This document shows, piece after piece, positions 41,301 through 50,936 of a stretch of DNA of 64,000 bases; the stretch's first letter is position 1, and each line of letters opens with the position of its first letter. A program made the translations under genes and the position numbers. The notes beneath the pieces were generated by a model. The model was not told the origin of the DNA. It saw only the letters and a program-made list of their open reading frames with translations, and did not search any database. The stretch comes from Oxyruncus cristatus (Eukaryota; Chordata; Aves; Passeriformes; Cotingidae): assembly GCA_013399855.1 (NCBI GenBank), contig VXAY01006959.1, positions 295,043 to 359,042 of the forward strand, read 5' to 3'.

Positions 41301-44300
41301 CAGAGCAGTAGAGAGACAAGGGCGTTTGCCTGCCTGCCCTGCTCTGTGCCTCTGAGTCCCCGGGTCCCTCTGCACCACTTGGCTTGCTTTATTTTTTTTT
41401 ATTTTTAATTTAAATCTAATTTTGCTGCCGTATTGTAAGTTCCCACCTAACTCCAGAGCTGCTGTCGCCTCAGGGCTGTGTTGCTGCTTTTCAGTCTTCC
41501 CACACCCCTCGCATGTGCAGTCTGGAAAAACTTTGAAAATTCTCTCCTAAATTTTTGCACTTGGGGTTGTCCTAGGAGGAGTAGGATAAGGGTATCTTTT
41601 AACAGAGAGTACTCTTAAACAATCCCTTCTTCAGCAAAATGGGAGCTGCTTTCATGTCATGAAAATTTGCTGGTAAAAATGGCAGAGAAGCCCATGCTGA
41701 ACTTTCAGGAGCAACAGCTGTGTCCCCCATGCCAGTGCTGCTCCATAGCATGTCCAAACCAACATGCAGGGCTAAAGGGCAGCCGTTCCACGAGCAGATC
41801 CCTAACAGCCCAAAGCCAGGCGCCAGTGCAGAGGCTGTTTGGAGGGCTCTGACCCCACCCTGTGAGACCACCTCTCCTCCAGGAAGCCTCCATTGTGCTG
41901 CTCGTGGGTCCTCTGTCCAGTCAGCCACATCCTGAGGTCTTGCTGCTTCCACAAAGAGCTTTAATGGAAATAAAAAGGAAGAAGGGCCCAAACGTGCCAG
42001 CCTGGCAGCCTGGGGAAGGTGCTGGGTCCATCTCTGCCTTCACACCCTGCCCATGGCAGGACCTGCCACCAACCAGGCTCTGCATCAGCCTCATCTCAGT
42101 TTCACTCCCAGAGCTGATCCCAGAACACCAGCCCTGGATTTTATTACCTTTGCTTCCCTCTCCACGTCCTGTTGAGGCTCGTGGTGCTCTGGCAAACCAG
42201 CCGTGACTGTAATAATGTCTAGCCCCTCGTGGGAAGTTCTGACTCCAACTCAGGGAGATGTGAACTGGCAGAAAACCGAAGGTCACCTTCCCCAGCCACC
42301 AAGAGGGAAGTGCTGAGCTGATGAAATGGCACTTTAAATTTGTGTTTGCAAAGTCACCACCCCAGGAGCCAGGCTGCACCCTGGGAAAGGGGGTATCCAT
42401 CTCCAGGGTCCACAGTGAGAGGGTCTGGTGGCCTGTGCCTGAGGCTGTCCCGAGGTTCTCTCCCAATCTGGGAGGGATGGCACACGTCCCACGGAGTTCA
42501 GGAACTTCCACCATGGAACATGTCTCAAGGGCCAGAGCTTCCTCAGGAGCTGCTCAGGGATGGTGGTGAGGTCAGCTGCGGGCAGTAGAGATTACTGCTG
42601 GTCTTCCCAAGCTCTTCAGCCCCGCTCCACACACCCTGGCCAGCGTGAACACCAACGGTGTGCCTGTTAACCCCAGCCTGCCCCAGTGCCTGGGGTTTCT
42701 TGCCTAGTCCCATGAGCCTGACCCAGCCTTGTTTGCTACTCTTCAGCCACAGACTGAGAGAGAGGGTTGTGATGGACGTGGGCAGCGTGCCTGGAAGCCA
42801 CAAGGACCTCAGATGTGCGCCTGGAGGGGATGTGGTGTGACCCCATAGCTGGGCTAGATCCTCCCAGGGCAAACTGGGGCTGTTTAGCACACAGGGTCTC
42901 TCTTGGGAAGCTGTTTGAACCCAAGCACAGCACTTGTGTCGAGTCCCTGTAGCCTCGTGGCTGTTCCTCACCTGGGATGAGAGTGGTTAAACTCATCCTT
43001 TGAGCACATCCAAATCTGTGCCATCACTGCAGCATCATGGAATGTCATTGCAGGCTGTATTCCACCCCTATCCCAGCCTCAGGTTTCCATTTCAGCAAAT
43101 TCTGTTGCAGGTGCCACCATCCCATATCCATTAGCAGATTAACAGGTTGAATTTCCCATGAGAGCACTCCACAGTCTGTCTTGTTGTGTTTATTTTGTTC
43201 AGGCTGCTTTTCCCTGGGCTTGACAGTGTAATTTGTTCAGATCTGGGCTGAGTTTTCCAAAACTTCAAAGGAGCTTTTTTGTTAGCTTGAAGCCAGGACT
43301 ATTGATAGCAGAGACATTGAACGAGAGGAGCATCGAGAAGTGAGAGCAGCACACCTACCAGCCAGCAAGGCTCCCTAACCTCTGGAGCTGCTCCTTGCCA
43401 AAAGCTCCATGGTTCAGAGATTTTAATTAGATCAAATCCTCCAGGTGACCAGCCAAGCATTAAAGGCATACCAATATTTCAGTTGTGTCCCTTGCTGTAA
43501 GGGTTCTTATTATTTATTTTAGAGAGATGTGACAAAAGAGCTCAGATATCCCAAACGAACCGTTTTCCTTGAATGGCACTAAGAGGTCTCCAGCCCAGGA
43601 GATTGTCCTTCACTGCACTTACACTCACAAAGTACCTGCCTGTAAGCTTGTTCTGCACTTGCTCTGGTCTCTGTCGCCCAGAGTGACTTGCATGTGAAAT
43701 TTGGTCAGGCTTTTGGACCAGGAGGAGTCCAAAAACCTCCTCTGCGGGAGGAGGTTTTGTGCTGTGCTCGGCCATCCCAGCACTGGCTGTGCCCAACTCC
43801 CTGCCCAGGGCACCTCCAGGGACCTTGGGACAGGTATCACTTCTCACTGCTGGGTTCCTTGCTGCCTCCTGGGTGCTGCATCTCCAGGCTCCCAGAGGAT
43901 CACAGGCCCTGGATATGTCTGATACATCCTTCTGGACCGAAGGAGGTACAGGATTTGTTCAGTTCTGTAGGCTGGATGTCCCTTATCTCTGGCTCTTCTG
44001 AGGTGAGGTCACACTTAGCACCTTTCCACAGGCTGAGGGGTATTAGATGGGTCTTCAGCCCACACTGGGTGCTCTGGGAGCTGTTTGCCCTCCATCCCAC
44101 CTGTGTACTCATCCCACCTTTGCCCTGGGAGAAGTTGCTAAGGCTGGGTGGGGTGGATGAGATGCTACAGGGCTGCAGCACTGTCCCTCAGGTGTCCCTT
44201 GGGTGTCCCTGTGCCTGCAGGTGTGGCTGGAGGTGAATGAGAGCAGCAGTTGTCAGCTGGGAGAAAATGGCCTTGGGGCCAGGGGTGGTCTGGGAGCAGC

Positions 44301-47300
44301 TGAAGGTTTTAGAGCTGTTTGCCTCCATTGACTCCTGACTCCCCAAATCGTAGCCCAGCCCATCAGAGATGCCATCGTTGGGTCCTTACACAACATATTG
44401 GGGGTGAAAAATAACATCTTGTTTCTGCAGGAGGAGACTCTGCTGCACCTCCTGGCATGGGGAGGTTGGGCATAAACACATCATGGTAGGTGTGGTAGAT
44501 CCCACCTGGAGCCAGGCACTACAGAGGCTGGTTTGCTCCCGGGGTGCTGGGGCTGCTGCAGGGCTGGCACACGGGGTGGGTCTGAGGCCCATGCTGTGAA
44601 AATCGCTTCTGCAGGAGGATCCCGGAGCTCCTGGGTTCGTTCTTTTCCTTCCTGCCCTGTCTGTGCAGGTCACAGATGCCCCTCCTCAGCAGGGTGCCCG
44701 TGCCATGGCTCTGCCTGGATGTCTGCTGCAGCAAATGGGTGAGGAAGGGGAAATCAAAGGTGGCTTTCAACAACCTCCCCTTTCCCTGCCCTGAGGTCAG
44801 CCTGGTAGTGGCAGTTGGGAACCCCCACCCCAGATCTGCCACCTCAGAGCCCTGGATGGCTCCTTCTGGTGTGAGAAGCAAAGCCCGGATGGAGCAGGGA
44901 GGGCACACTGGCTGACAGAGATGAGTGTGGTGCTTTGCTGTATGAGCCGTGGGTTTAACTCCAAGCTGCTCCCTGCCCAGCTCCGTTTGTCTCTGGTTTT
45001 GTTTCTTTATGACCCTGTCTGCCTCTGTCTCTCACATTTCATGGAGGGGGCTTGGCACTGGCTGCTCCAGCAGCTCCCTGGGAGCAGTGGGAGATGAGGG
45101 TGTTTCCCAGCATCGGTGACCTTTGTCTGGCCACTGTGCAATTGCTGCTCCAGGGTGGAGCAAAGGCTGAAGTGCTGGAGCTGTTCCTTGGAGCACGAGT
45201 GCCCCGGGAGCAGGGGTGTAGACAGGCAGGATGTTGGGCTCCGACTGCGAAAGCCCTGCCAGGGAGGGAGCCTGTGGCACCTGACCTCTCCTCCACCTTC
45301 CAGGGTGTACTAGAAATGGGTTTGCAATGTGTCAGTGTGGCTGTACCCAGGGCAGTGCAGACGGTGGGGAAGGCCTGTCCATCTGTCTGTCCCTGGGCAG
45401 CTGCTCACATCCAGACCTGAGATTCCAGCCTGTCCTTGCAGGCAGAAGGATGGATTTAGCCATTGCCGTCCTTGGAGGAAAGCACTTGCTGTGGGAGTTG
45501 TGTGGGTGGTGGCATCAGGTGTAATTTGGGGGGACAAACAAGACTTTGCCCCTGGTGAGCTGGAGGCACGGGGCTGCAGCACCAGAGCACTGCAATCAAC
45601 CAGCACGTTCACAGCGAGCGGGGAGAGGGGGAAGCAAGAACTGAAAGGGAAAGGCTGTCAAGGAGTGGATGTGATAGGGAGTGAGAGGATTAATGGCTGT
45701 GAGGGAGATCACAGGAGAGGGCTCCTTGCCAGGGGAAGCCAGGTGGGATGTGGGGCTGTGATGGGTGGCCAGGACAACTCTTCGCCAGCCCCCCAGCCTC
45801 CCTCATTCTGTGTTTTGGAAATAGAACAGAATAGAATCATTGAGGTTGCAAAAACCCCTCCCAGATCATCAAGTCCTCCCTGTGCCCGATGCCACCTTGT
45901 CCCCCAGCCCAGAGCACTGAGTGCCACGGCCAGGCCTTCCTTGAACACCTTCAGGGGTGGGGATTCCACCACTTCCCTGGATGCCTGACCATCCTTTCCA
46001 TGAGGAAATTCCTCCTCATGTCCCACCTGCCCCTGCCCTGGCCCAGCTGGAGGCCGTTCCCTCTCCTCCTGTCCCTGTTCCCTGGGAGCAGAGCCCGACC
46101 CCCCCCAGCTCCCCCCTCCTGTCAGGGAGTTGCAGAGCCAGAAGGTCCCCCCTGAGCCTCCTTTGCTCCAGGCTGAGCCCCCCCAGCTCCCTCAGCCCCT
46201 CCTGCTGCTCCAGCCCCTTCCCAGCTCCCTTCCCTTCCCTGCACACGCTCCAGCCCCTCCATGTCTCTCTTCCATGAGGGCCCAGAACTGGACACAGCCC
46301 TGGAGGGGCCTCAGCAGGGCCAGCACAGGGACAGTCCCTGCCCTGGTGCTGCTGTCACACCATGGCTGGCACAGGCCAGAGCAGACTCCTTCCCACCCTG
46401 CCAGGCCCTACTCTGTTGGTGACCTGCCTTTTGCTTTTGTCCCTGCAGCAACCCCAAAGTCCAGATCGAAGCCATTGAGGGGGGTGCACTGCAGAAGCTC
46501 CTGGTTATTCTGGCCACAGAACAACCCCTGCCTGTCAGGAAGAAGGTGAGTGAGTGGGGCTGCCCCTCTGGGCAAAGCTGGCTTTGTGCTGAACTCCATG
46601 TAAACGCTCCTCAGAAAGTCGCTGATACCTGGAGAGTGTGGGACCTCCCCCTGACCCCACACTGGGTGGGCTTTGCTCCCAGGAACGCAGGAGGGTGGCC
46701 GTGGGTACCAGCCCGCCCCCAGCAGTGCTGGCTGCCCCCTGATGCTGTGGGCCTCTCCCCAGTGCCAGCAGTGGCACACACAACGGGCACAGCCCGCGGG
46801 GACAGGGCGTGGTGGCGCAGCCCCTCGGGGGGACAGGCGAGGGTCCCCACGGCAGGCAGGGCCATCAGAGCCTAACCAACACGGGGGCTGACGTTTGGAA
46901 GGAGCTAATTGCTGGAGCCAGCCCCGTGTCCCGCCTCGGGCAGAGGCTTTGGAGCAAAGCGAGCAGTGCCGAGAGCCCCCAGCCAAATGTGCAGCGCTGT
47001 CCGTCGGGCGGGGCTCCTGCCCCTCCCGCCCTCCCTGCTGCCGCACTCCCTGGAGCATGAGATCCCATTACCCTCGCTGTAGCGTGTGATGCCACCCCTG
47101 CAACGCTGCCTGGCTGCTCACCCCAGCCCTGTTTAGCACGGGGCCTCCTGTGTGAGGGGCTCCTGCAGGATGAGGGCACCGTCAGCTCCCCTGTTCCTCT
47201 GGAACGTCGCTCGCACCACCGGGGGCTGCCTGGGCTGTAACAGGCTCCCAAAAACGCGTTCCCCTTTTGTCCCTGGGAAGAGTTCTCCAGCAAGCAAGAG

Positions 47301-50300
47301 GCATGGGAGAGGCTGGAGAATCCCGTTGCATTTGAGGAAAGCCCATCTAGAGTGCATCACAGGATTCTCCATGCTCAGAAACTCCTTCCAGGAGTGCCCC
47401 TGGCTCAATCCAGAGCTTGTTTTGGGGTGGGGAGAGATGGCTGGGCACACAGGGGCCCTCACCAGCATCACTGTGAACCCCTGGGTGCTGGGTCCAGAAT
47501 AATTCTTTCCACTGAGCCTGAGTGCATCCCGCTGGCAGCCCCTGGGGAAGTGGGATGGGCTCAGTACTGCCCACGTTCGCATGCAGCCTTATGAGACCCT
47601 CCAAGGGCTGAACTCCCTCTTCCAGGAGGACAGAGGCCTTTAATTTCCAGTTCCCATGCTGTGCACAGTCTCCTGCCTCTCTCCAGGCGAGGATCCCAAG
47701 GACAGGTCAGTGCCCCAGCCCCTTCCTGCACAGGGCAGCCGCCCCCAGCTCTCGCTCCGCTGGTTTTTCCGCCCCGGTGCTCACAGCAGTGCACGACAGC
47801 GAGGCCAAAAGTGCGTTTCTTCCCTCCCTGTCCTTTGGCCTATGATTAAAAACGGAGACAGAAACAGCTCTAATTCACCAGCGGCAACTTGGAAAATGGA
47901 AAATAGAAACAAATGGGACTGGGGAAGACGTGGCTGTCAGGTCGGATCTGTCCAGGCGCGGGGCGCGCCGCCCAGCCCGGTGTGCGGAGGAGCCGGCTCA
48001 GCTCCTGGCACGTGCCCAGATGAGCATCCCCGTGCCCTGCCCCGGGCAGGCTCAGCCTCCCCTCTGCCACCACGGTTGTCAAAGCCAGACAGCGTGAGAT
48101 CCAGCGGCATTAGGGTGGCCCCTCATTGCCTCCTCGGCACCAACCCTGCGCCGCCCGAGGCCCCACAGGCACGGGGAGTGCTGGGGCTCCGGCTGTTGGC
48201 GCGTGGCGCTGCACCCTGACAGGCCCTGTGTCAGGAGTGGGTGCTGGGGAACATCACGGTCTTGTCCTGACTGTGTAGGTGCAGGGGCATCACCCCAGGC
48301 ATCCAAATTATCTCACGGGGATCGGGCTGCTGAGCGGTGCTCATCCCATCCCAACCCATAAGTGGGCTCTGTACCAAGGACTGCGAGGGAGAGCAGTGAG
48401 AAGCGATGGCATTGGGTCTGTTGGGAACTGGCCACGGGTCCCTCTGGGTTACTGACCTACCAAACACCGTGACAGCCCACGTTGGGCTTTGGGTGCAAGT
48501 CCCTCAAGTTTGGGCAGCCTCGTGGTGCTGAGGGGATTTGGGATCAGGAGCAAAGGGGACTGTTGGAGATGCCCCTCAGCAAGGAGGGATTGGAATGCAT
48601 TTTCCCGGGAGCTCTGTACAGGTGGGCTGGGGTGTTCCTGCTGTCCCCACGGGTGCCATGAAGAGCGGCCACGCCGTACGGAGTGGCCGTGCCCGCCGTG
48701 TTGATGGCCCTCTCTCTCTCCACCAGGCTCTCTTCGCCCTGTCCTCCATGCTGAGACACTTCCCCTACGCCCAGCAGCAGTTCCTCAAGCTGGGCGGCCT
48801 CCAGGTGCTCAGGAGCCTCTTCCGGCAGAAGGGGATGGAGACCCTCCACGTGCGTGTGGTGACGCTGCTCTACGACCTCATCATGGAGAAGGTGAGGAGC
48901 TGGGACAGGACCCCCTGGGTCCCCCCCGCTCCCCTCACCAGCCTAATGCTGAGCCTCATCACAGGACGAGCGTGAGGAGGGGCCGACCCTGCACGGGCAC
49001 CGTGGGGCTGAGTCCCCTCCTGCCCGCTGGCCACCACTGCGGGGCACGAGTGCCTGGGAGAGCCCAGAGCAGGCTGGAACCTTCACATTTCTGTAAACCA
49101 CTGCCACCCTATGCTCCTGAGGGTGTTCAGATAACAGAACACCAAGGACACGAGCAGGGAGTGCAGGCACTGGGCTGTGGTGGACTCGGCCGTGGTGTCC
49201 AGCTGCTGGTGTCCAGCCACGAGCCGAGGGCCGGGCTGGCACCACTGTGCCCCTGCACATCCCTGGCTGGAGCCCAGCCTGCCACGTTCAGTGCTTTATT
49301 TTCAAATACCCTAGATTACTGCTGTAAATGTCAGTTTAAAGCCCATCTTTCCTTGGCATGGCTTGTTGTTCAGTCCCTGCGTTTCCCTGACTCCAGAGTA
49401 TGGGAATTAAATCCACTCTGGCTCAGTTTATGGCCAATTTGCCCTGCGGATTATGGCTGCTCTAATACCTGGGTTGCAGGCACCACAGAGCAGCACCTCT
49501 GTGTTAAATCAGTTATTTTCCAGGAGACCTTGTAAAGGTGCAAATTATTTTAGCAGGTCTGAAATCTTATCAGGTGCTGACTCTAACATGATCCTGTCGG
49601 CTCCATGGGAGAGGACATGGGCATTTTGACTCAAACCATTCCCATTTGATCCTGCTGCCCGTCTTCTGGCTGCCCCCACAGCAGCCCCATCTGTTCCTGG
49701 CTCTGTGGGGCTGAGGCAGGGCACAGCCCATCAGATTCTCAAGTTTAGGTTAAAACAATGATTTTTCACTGCTCTTTGGATTGGGAATTCCATGCATCAA
49801 TCCCAATGCTTCATGGGGGAGGTGGCACAGCCCTGGGTGCCAGTGGGGGTGGCAGATTTGGGGTGGGTTGGGTGACCATCAGATGGGTTGGTTTGGAAAT
49901 CAAAAACCCCCTTGGCAGCTCTCGGTGCTGAAACACAAGTCACTGGAGCTCTGAGTGCCTTTTTCTACCACGTTCTTTCCTTGTCACCCCAAATCCTGCC
50001 TGCAGTTCATCCTTGGCCTTGTCCCTCACTGTCCCCAGTGTGTCATTCCTGTCAATCCTTATGACCAGGCTCTGACAGTATTGGGGTGTTTCTGGACCAG
50101 GCTGGGAGGGCAAGGTCTGGCTGTGGCTGGAGGACACTGAGATCTCCACGTCTGTGGTAGGAGAGCACAGCCCCACGTGGTGGGTGGTGTTTGTTGGGTG
50201 CTGCAGGCGCCCAAAGCAGACCAGAGCCTTTCCAGGTCTGCTGAGCTTCCTGCTCCTTGTGGCCCCTTTCAGGGCCATGGGACACAGAAACCCCCAGTCA

Positions 50301-50847
50301 CTGGGAGTCTTCCAGGGTGAGCAACCAGCCCCTGTGGCAGGGAACCAGGACACGACCTCGTCTTGGTCTTCTGTGACAAGTCACCGTCCAAGGCAGGTGT
50401 TACGGGGTGTGCATCCTCCTCTGCCACCACGTGTCACCTCCTGGAGCAGTTTCTCTCTGACAGGGTTGTTAATCTGTGCTCCACCACTTCCCACAGATGC
50501 TGCTTGAGGACTCACAGCACGGAGAGCAGATGGAAGAGAAGATCCAGCAGTACCGGCAGGTGAGGCTGGTGCCGGCAGTGGTGGAGCAGGACTGGTGCGC
50601 GGTGGCTCCCAACCTGCTGGCCATGCCTGAGCACGACACCCGGGAGAAGGTGCTCAAGCTGGTGGGTGTGCTGATGGCCTTCTGCAGGGAGCACTACCGG
50701 GGGGACCCTGCCCTGGGCACCACCCTGGGCCTCCTGCGCAGCGAGTACGAGGAGCTGGCAGCCGAGGAGCAGCGGGAAGGGGACAAGGACGGCTACTTCA
50801 GGGAGCTCCTCGGCTCCATAAACACCATCATCCAGGAGTTAAGGTGA
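8217..50847 (+). CDS. SIL1: SIL1 nucleotide exchange factor, 3' seven coding exons (5' partial)
   Basis: SIL1 (BAP) is a luminal endoplasmic reticulum protein. It releases ADP from the Hsp70 chaperone BiP/HSPA5 through armadillo-like repeats that clasp the BiP nucleotide-binding domain; human loss causes Marinesco-Sjogren syndrome (family knowledge). Joining 8217-8337, 9494-9590, 11904-12095, 16620-16741, 46449-46545, 48727-48891 and 50497-50847 gives one open frame of about 380 residues ending in a stop. It is collinear with mammalian SIL1 from about residue 83 to the end and nearly the same length over that part. Recognisable stretches include [70 protein letters not shown] and LPEHD-like [11 protein letters not shown]. 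Two N-glycosylation sequons are present (NSS in exon 6, NSS in exon 7). Exons 1-3 with the signal peptide are not in the window. Splice sites were chosen by eye from AG/GT plus phase. Confidence 0.96.
8338..9493 (+). other. SIL1: SIL1 intron 4
   Basis: 1.16 kb between exons 4 and 5. Unique-looking sequence with no repeat or gene that I recognise. Confidence 0.9.
9494..9590 (+). CDS. SIL1: SIL1 coding exon 5
   Basis: Acceptor ctgcaag ends at 9493 and donor gtaagg begins at 9591. The first base completes the Arg codon from exon 4, then 32 codons follow and the exon ends in phase 0. The peptide [20 protein letters not shown] aligns with the mammalian segment around TYTSQDLKSAL, and is followed by [12 protein letters not shown]. 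It is Lys/Glu rich and probably helical, leading into the armadillo core. Confidence 0.95.
9591..11903 (+). other. SIL1: SIL1 intron 5
   Basis: 2.3 kb between exons 5 and 6. It contains one antisense CR1 copy (9781-9962) and a run of short direct repeats of aatggtgta type at about 11633-11675. The pyrimidine-rich stretch before the exon 6 acceptor (about 11830-11900) is a good branch and acceptor region. Confidence 0.9.
9781..9962 (-). repeat. CR1 fragment, antisense
   Basis: It starts with the typical reversed tail (atgattctatgattctgtga), then tggtttgggttggaagacac, ccatgggcagggacaccttc and cttccagggatccagggaca. Confidence 0.9.
11904..12095 (+). CDS. SIL1: SIL1 coding exon 6
   Basis: Acceptor ctttcaag ends at 11903 and donor gtaaca begins at 12096. 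It is 192 bases, exactly 64 codons, phase 0 to 0. It encodes [20 protein letters not shown] and continues through [15 protein letters not shown] to [12 protein letters not shown], matching the start of the mammalian armadillo-like core. N-S-S in KFNSSAS keeps the glycosylation sequon known from the human protein. A longer open frame from 11364 runs into this exon, but its upstream part is intron: it has no homology and is interrupted by the acceptor. Confidence 0.97.
12096..16619 (+). other. SIL1: SIL1 intron 6
   Basis: 4.5 kb between exons 6 and 7. No gene or CR1 copy recognised. It contains a long pyrimidine-rich stretch at 14405-14710 (listed separately) and a run of 13 A at about 15722-15734. 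Confidence 0.9.
14405..14710. repeat. Pyrimidine-rich low-complexity stretch
   Basis: About 300 bases dominated by C and T on the + strand (ctctcccctcctct, ttccctctct and similar), broken by scattered purines. It is not a simple tandem repeat and shows no mirror symmetry that I can see. Confidence 0.6.
16620..16741 (+). CDS. SIL1: SIL1 coding exon 7
   Basis: Acceptor ctctcccag ends at 16619 and donor gtgagc begins at 16742. It is 122 bases: 40 codons plus AG, which joins the C of exon 8 to give Ser. It encodes [20 protein letters not shown], then [20 protein letters not shown], an armadillo-type helical repeat. The second glycosylation sequon (N-S-S, where mammals have N-S-T) is kept. Confidence 0.97.
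22858..23147 (+). repeat. CR1 LINE 3' fragment
   Basis: Sense orientation: ctcccagggaacaagcagca, ttagattggatattagggaa, then gttggacctgatgatcttag and tccaacccaaatgattctgt at the end. This is a different subfamily from the copy at 4765. Confidence 0.9.
27145..27670 (-). repeat. CR1 copy, about 525 bp, antisense
   Basis: Reverse complement of a CR1: gagaatcatggaag at one end, then ctggagctctggcagccttg, ggagcctggtcagtgccaac and tggcccctccaggcccttca. One of the longer copies here. Confidence 0.85.
28140..28265. promoter_or_regulatory. CpG-rich core within intron 7
   Basis: A compact run of CpG (gcggccgccgctcgccacga, gcgccggcac, gcgctgg, gaacgcgctt) is flanked on the right by AT-rich sequence with attaacaattaac at about 28291-28303. 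It looks more like a regulatory element than an exon; no supported reading frame. Function unknown. Confidence 0.35.
30336..30345 (+). promoter_or_regulatory. MEF2-like site CTAAAAATAG
   Basis: Exact match to the MEF2 consensus YTAWWWWTAR, inside an intronic stretch (about 29580-30660) free of recognised repeats. A ten-base match can occur by chance, so this is only a candidate. Confidence 0.25.
31541..31752 (-). repeat. CR1 fragment, antisense
   Basis: caaggaatcacagaactgat, then caggttggaaggcgctacag and, further on, ttctttctcatgtccagctg, a reversed CR1 3' region. Divergent. Confidence 0.7.
33011..33405 (-). repeat. CR1 copy, about 395 bp, antisense
   Basis: Reverse CR1 starting ggagaatcccagaatggttt, then ggttggaagggacctcaaag, ttccagggatccaggggcag, cctcacagtgaagaattcct and tgtcctggcactccaggccc. 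Confidence 0.92.
45826..46375 (-). repeat. CR1 copy, about 550 bp, next to SIL1 exon 8
   Basis: Reverse CR1: gaacagaatagaatcattga, ccaggccttccttgaacacc, ggggattccaccacttccct, gggcccagaactggacacag and gccctggaggggcctcagca. Very C-rich, with C runs at about 46101. Its truncated end lies about 75 bases before the exon 8 acceptor. Confidence 0.92.
46449..46545 (+). CDS. SIL1: SIL1 coding exon 8
   Basis: Acceptor gtccctgcag ends at 46448 and donor gtgagt begins at 46546. The first base completes Ser from exon 7, then [20 protein letters not shown] and [12 protein letters not shown]. It is almost identical to mammalian SIL1 in the armadillo core. The intron before it is 29.7 kb, by far the longest here. 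A CR1 copy ends roughly 75 bases before the acceptor. Confidence 0.97.
46546..48726 (+). other. SIL1: SIL1 intron 8
   Basis: 2.2 kb, GC-rich, with CpG clusters at about 46800-47045 and 47940-48180. Open frames on both strands across it have no recognisable product. Confidence 0.9.
48727..48891 (+). CDS. SIL1: SIL1 coding exon 9
   Basis: Acceptor tctccaccag ends at 48726 and donor gtgagg begins at 48892. It is 165 bases, 55 codons, phase 0 to 0. It encodes [20 protein letters not shown], then [20 protein letters not shown] and [15 protein letters not shown], a further armadillo repeat pair well conserved with mammals. The third codon positions are strongly G/C, unlike exons 5 and 6. Confidence 0.97.
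48892..50496 (+). other. SIL1: SIL1 intron 9
   Basis: 1.6 kb. No repeat or gene recognised. Confidence 0.9.
50497..50847 (+). CDS. SIL1: SIL1 terminal coding exon 10 with stop
   Basis: Acceptor cttcccacag ends at 50496. There are 116 codons followed by TGA at 50845-50847. It encodes [20 protein letters not shown], then [40 protein letters not shown] and so on to [18 protein letters not shown]. The chain ends in QELR where the human protein ends in KELR, a non-canonical KDEL-like endoplasmic reticulum retention tail. G/C at third positions is very high. Confidence 0.97.
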   Translation: MLLEDSQHGEQMEEKIQQYRQVRLVPAVVEQDWCAVAPNLLAMPEHDTREKVLKLVGVLMAFCREHYRGDPALGTTLGLLRSEYEELAAEEQREGDKDGYFRELLGSINTIIQELR

Positions 50848-50930
50848 AAGTAACTGTAGGTTCAGTTCAGTTCCAGATAATTCAGGGTGACGGCGTGAGC
50901 TTGGATGGCACCGGTGTAAACGCACTTTGG

Positions 50931-50936
50931 AATAAA
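50931..50936 (+). promoter_or_regulatory. SIL1: SIL1 poly(A) signal AATAAA
   Basis: AATAAA lies 84 bases after the SIL1 stop, the first such hexamer downstream. Cleavage is expected about 10-30 bases later (50946-50966), so the 3' UTR is only about 100-120 bases, which is short. A longer alternative 3' UTR cannot be excluded. Confidence 0.75.

Larger units (their letters stand above)
16742..46448 (+). other. SIL1: SIL1 intron 7, 29.7 kb
   Basis: It runs from the donor after exon 7 to the acceptor of exon 8; AG|C joins to Ser across it. It holds five CR1 copies (22858-23147, 27145-27670, 31541-31752, 33011-33405, 45826-46375), an AT-rich block (about 19560-20280), a CpG-rich core (28140-28265), a MEF2-like site (30336-30345) and another AT-rich stretch at about 35440-35720. 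Many open frames of 60-200 codons occur on both strands, but none shows a domain, and splice, phase or family support is absent. I see no nested gene. Confidence 0.9.

Noticed and set aside
45329..45988. 219-codon + frame before SIL1 exon 8
   Set aside because: Its end lies in an antisense CR1 copy and the rest has no similarity that I can see. It is intron.
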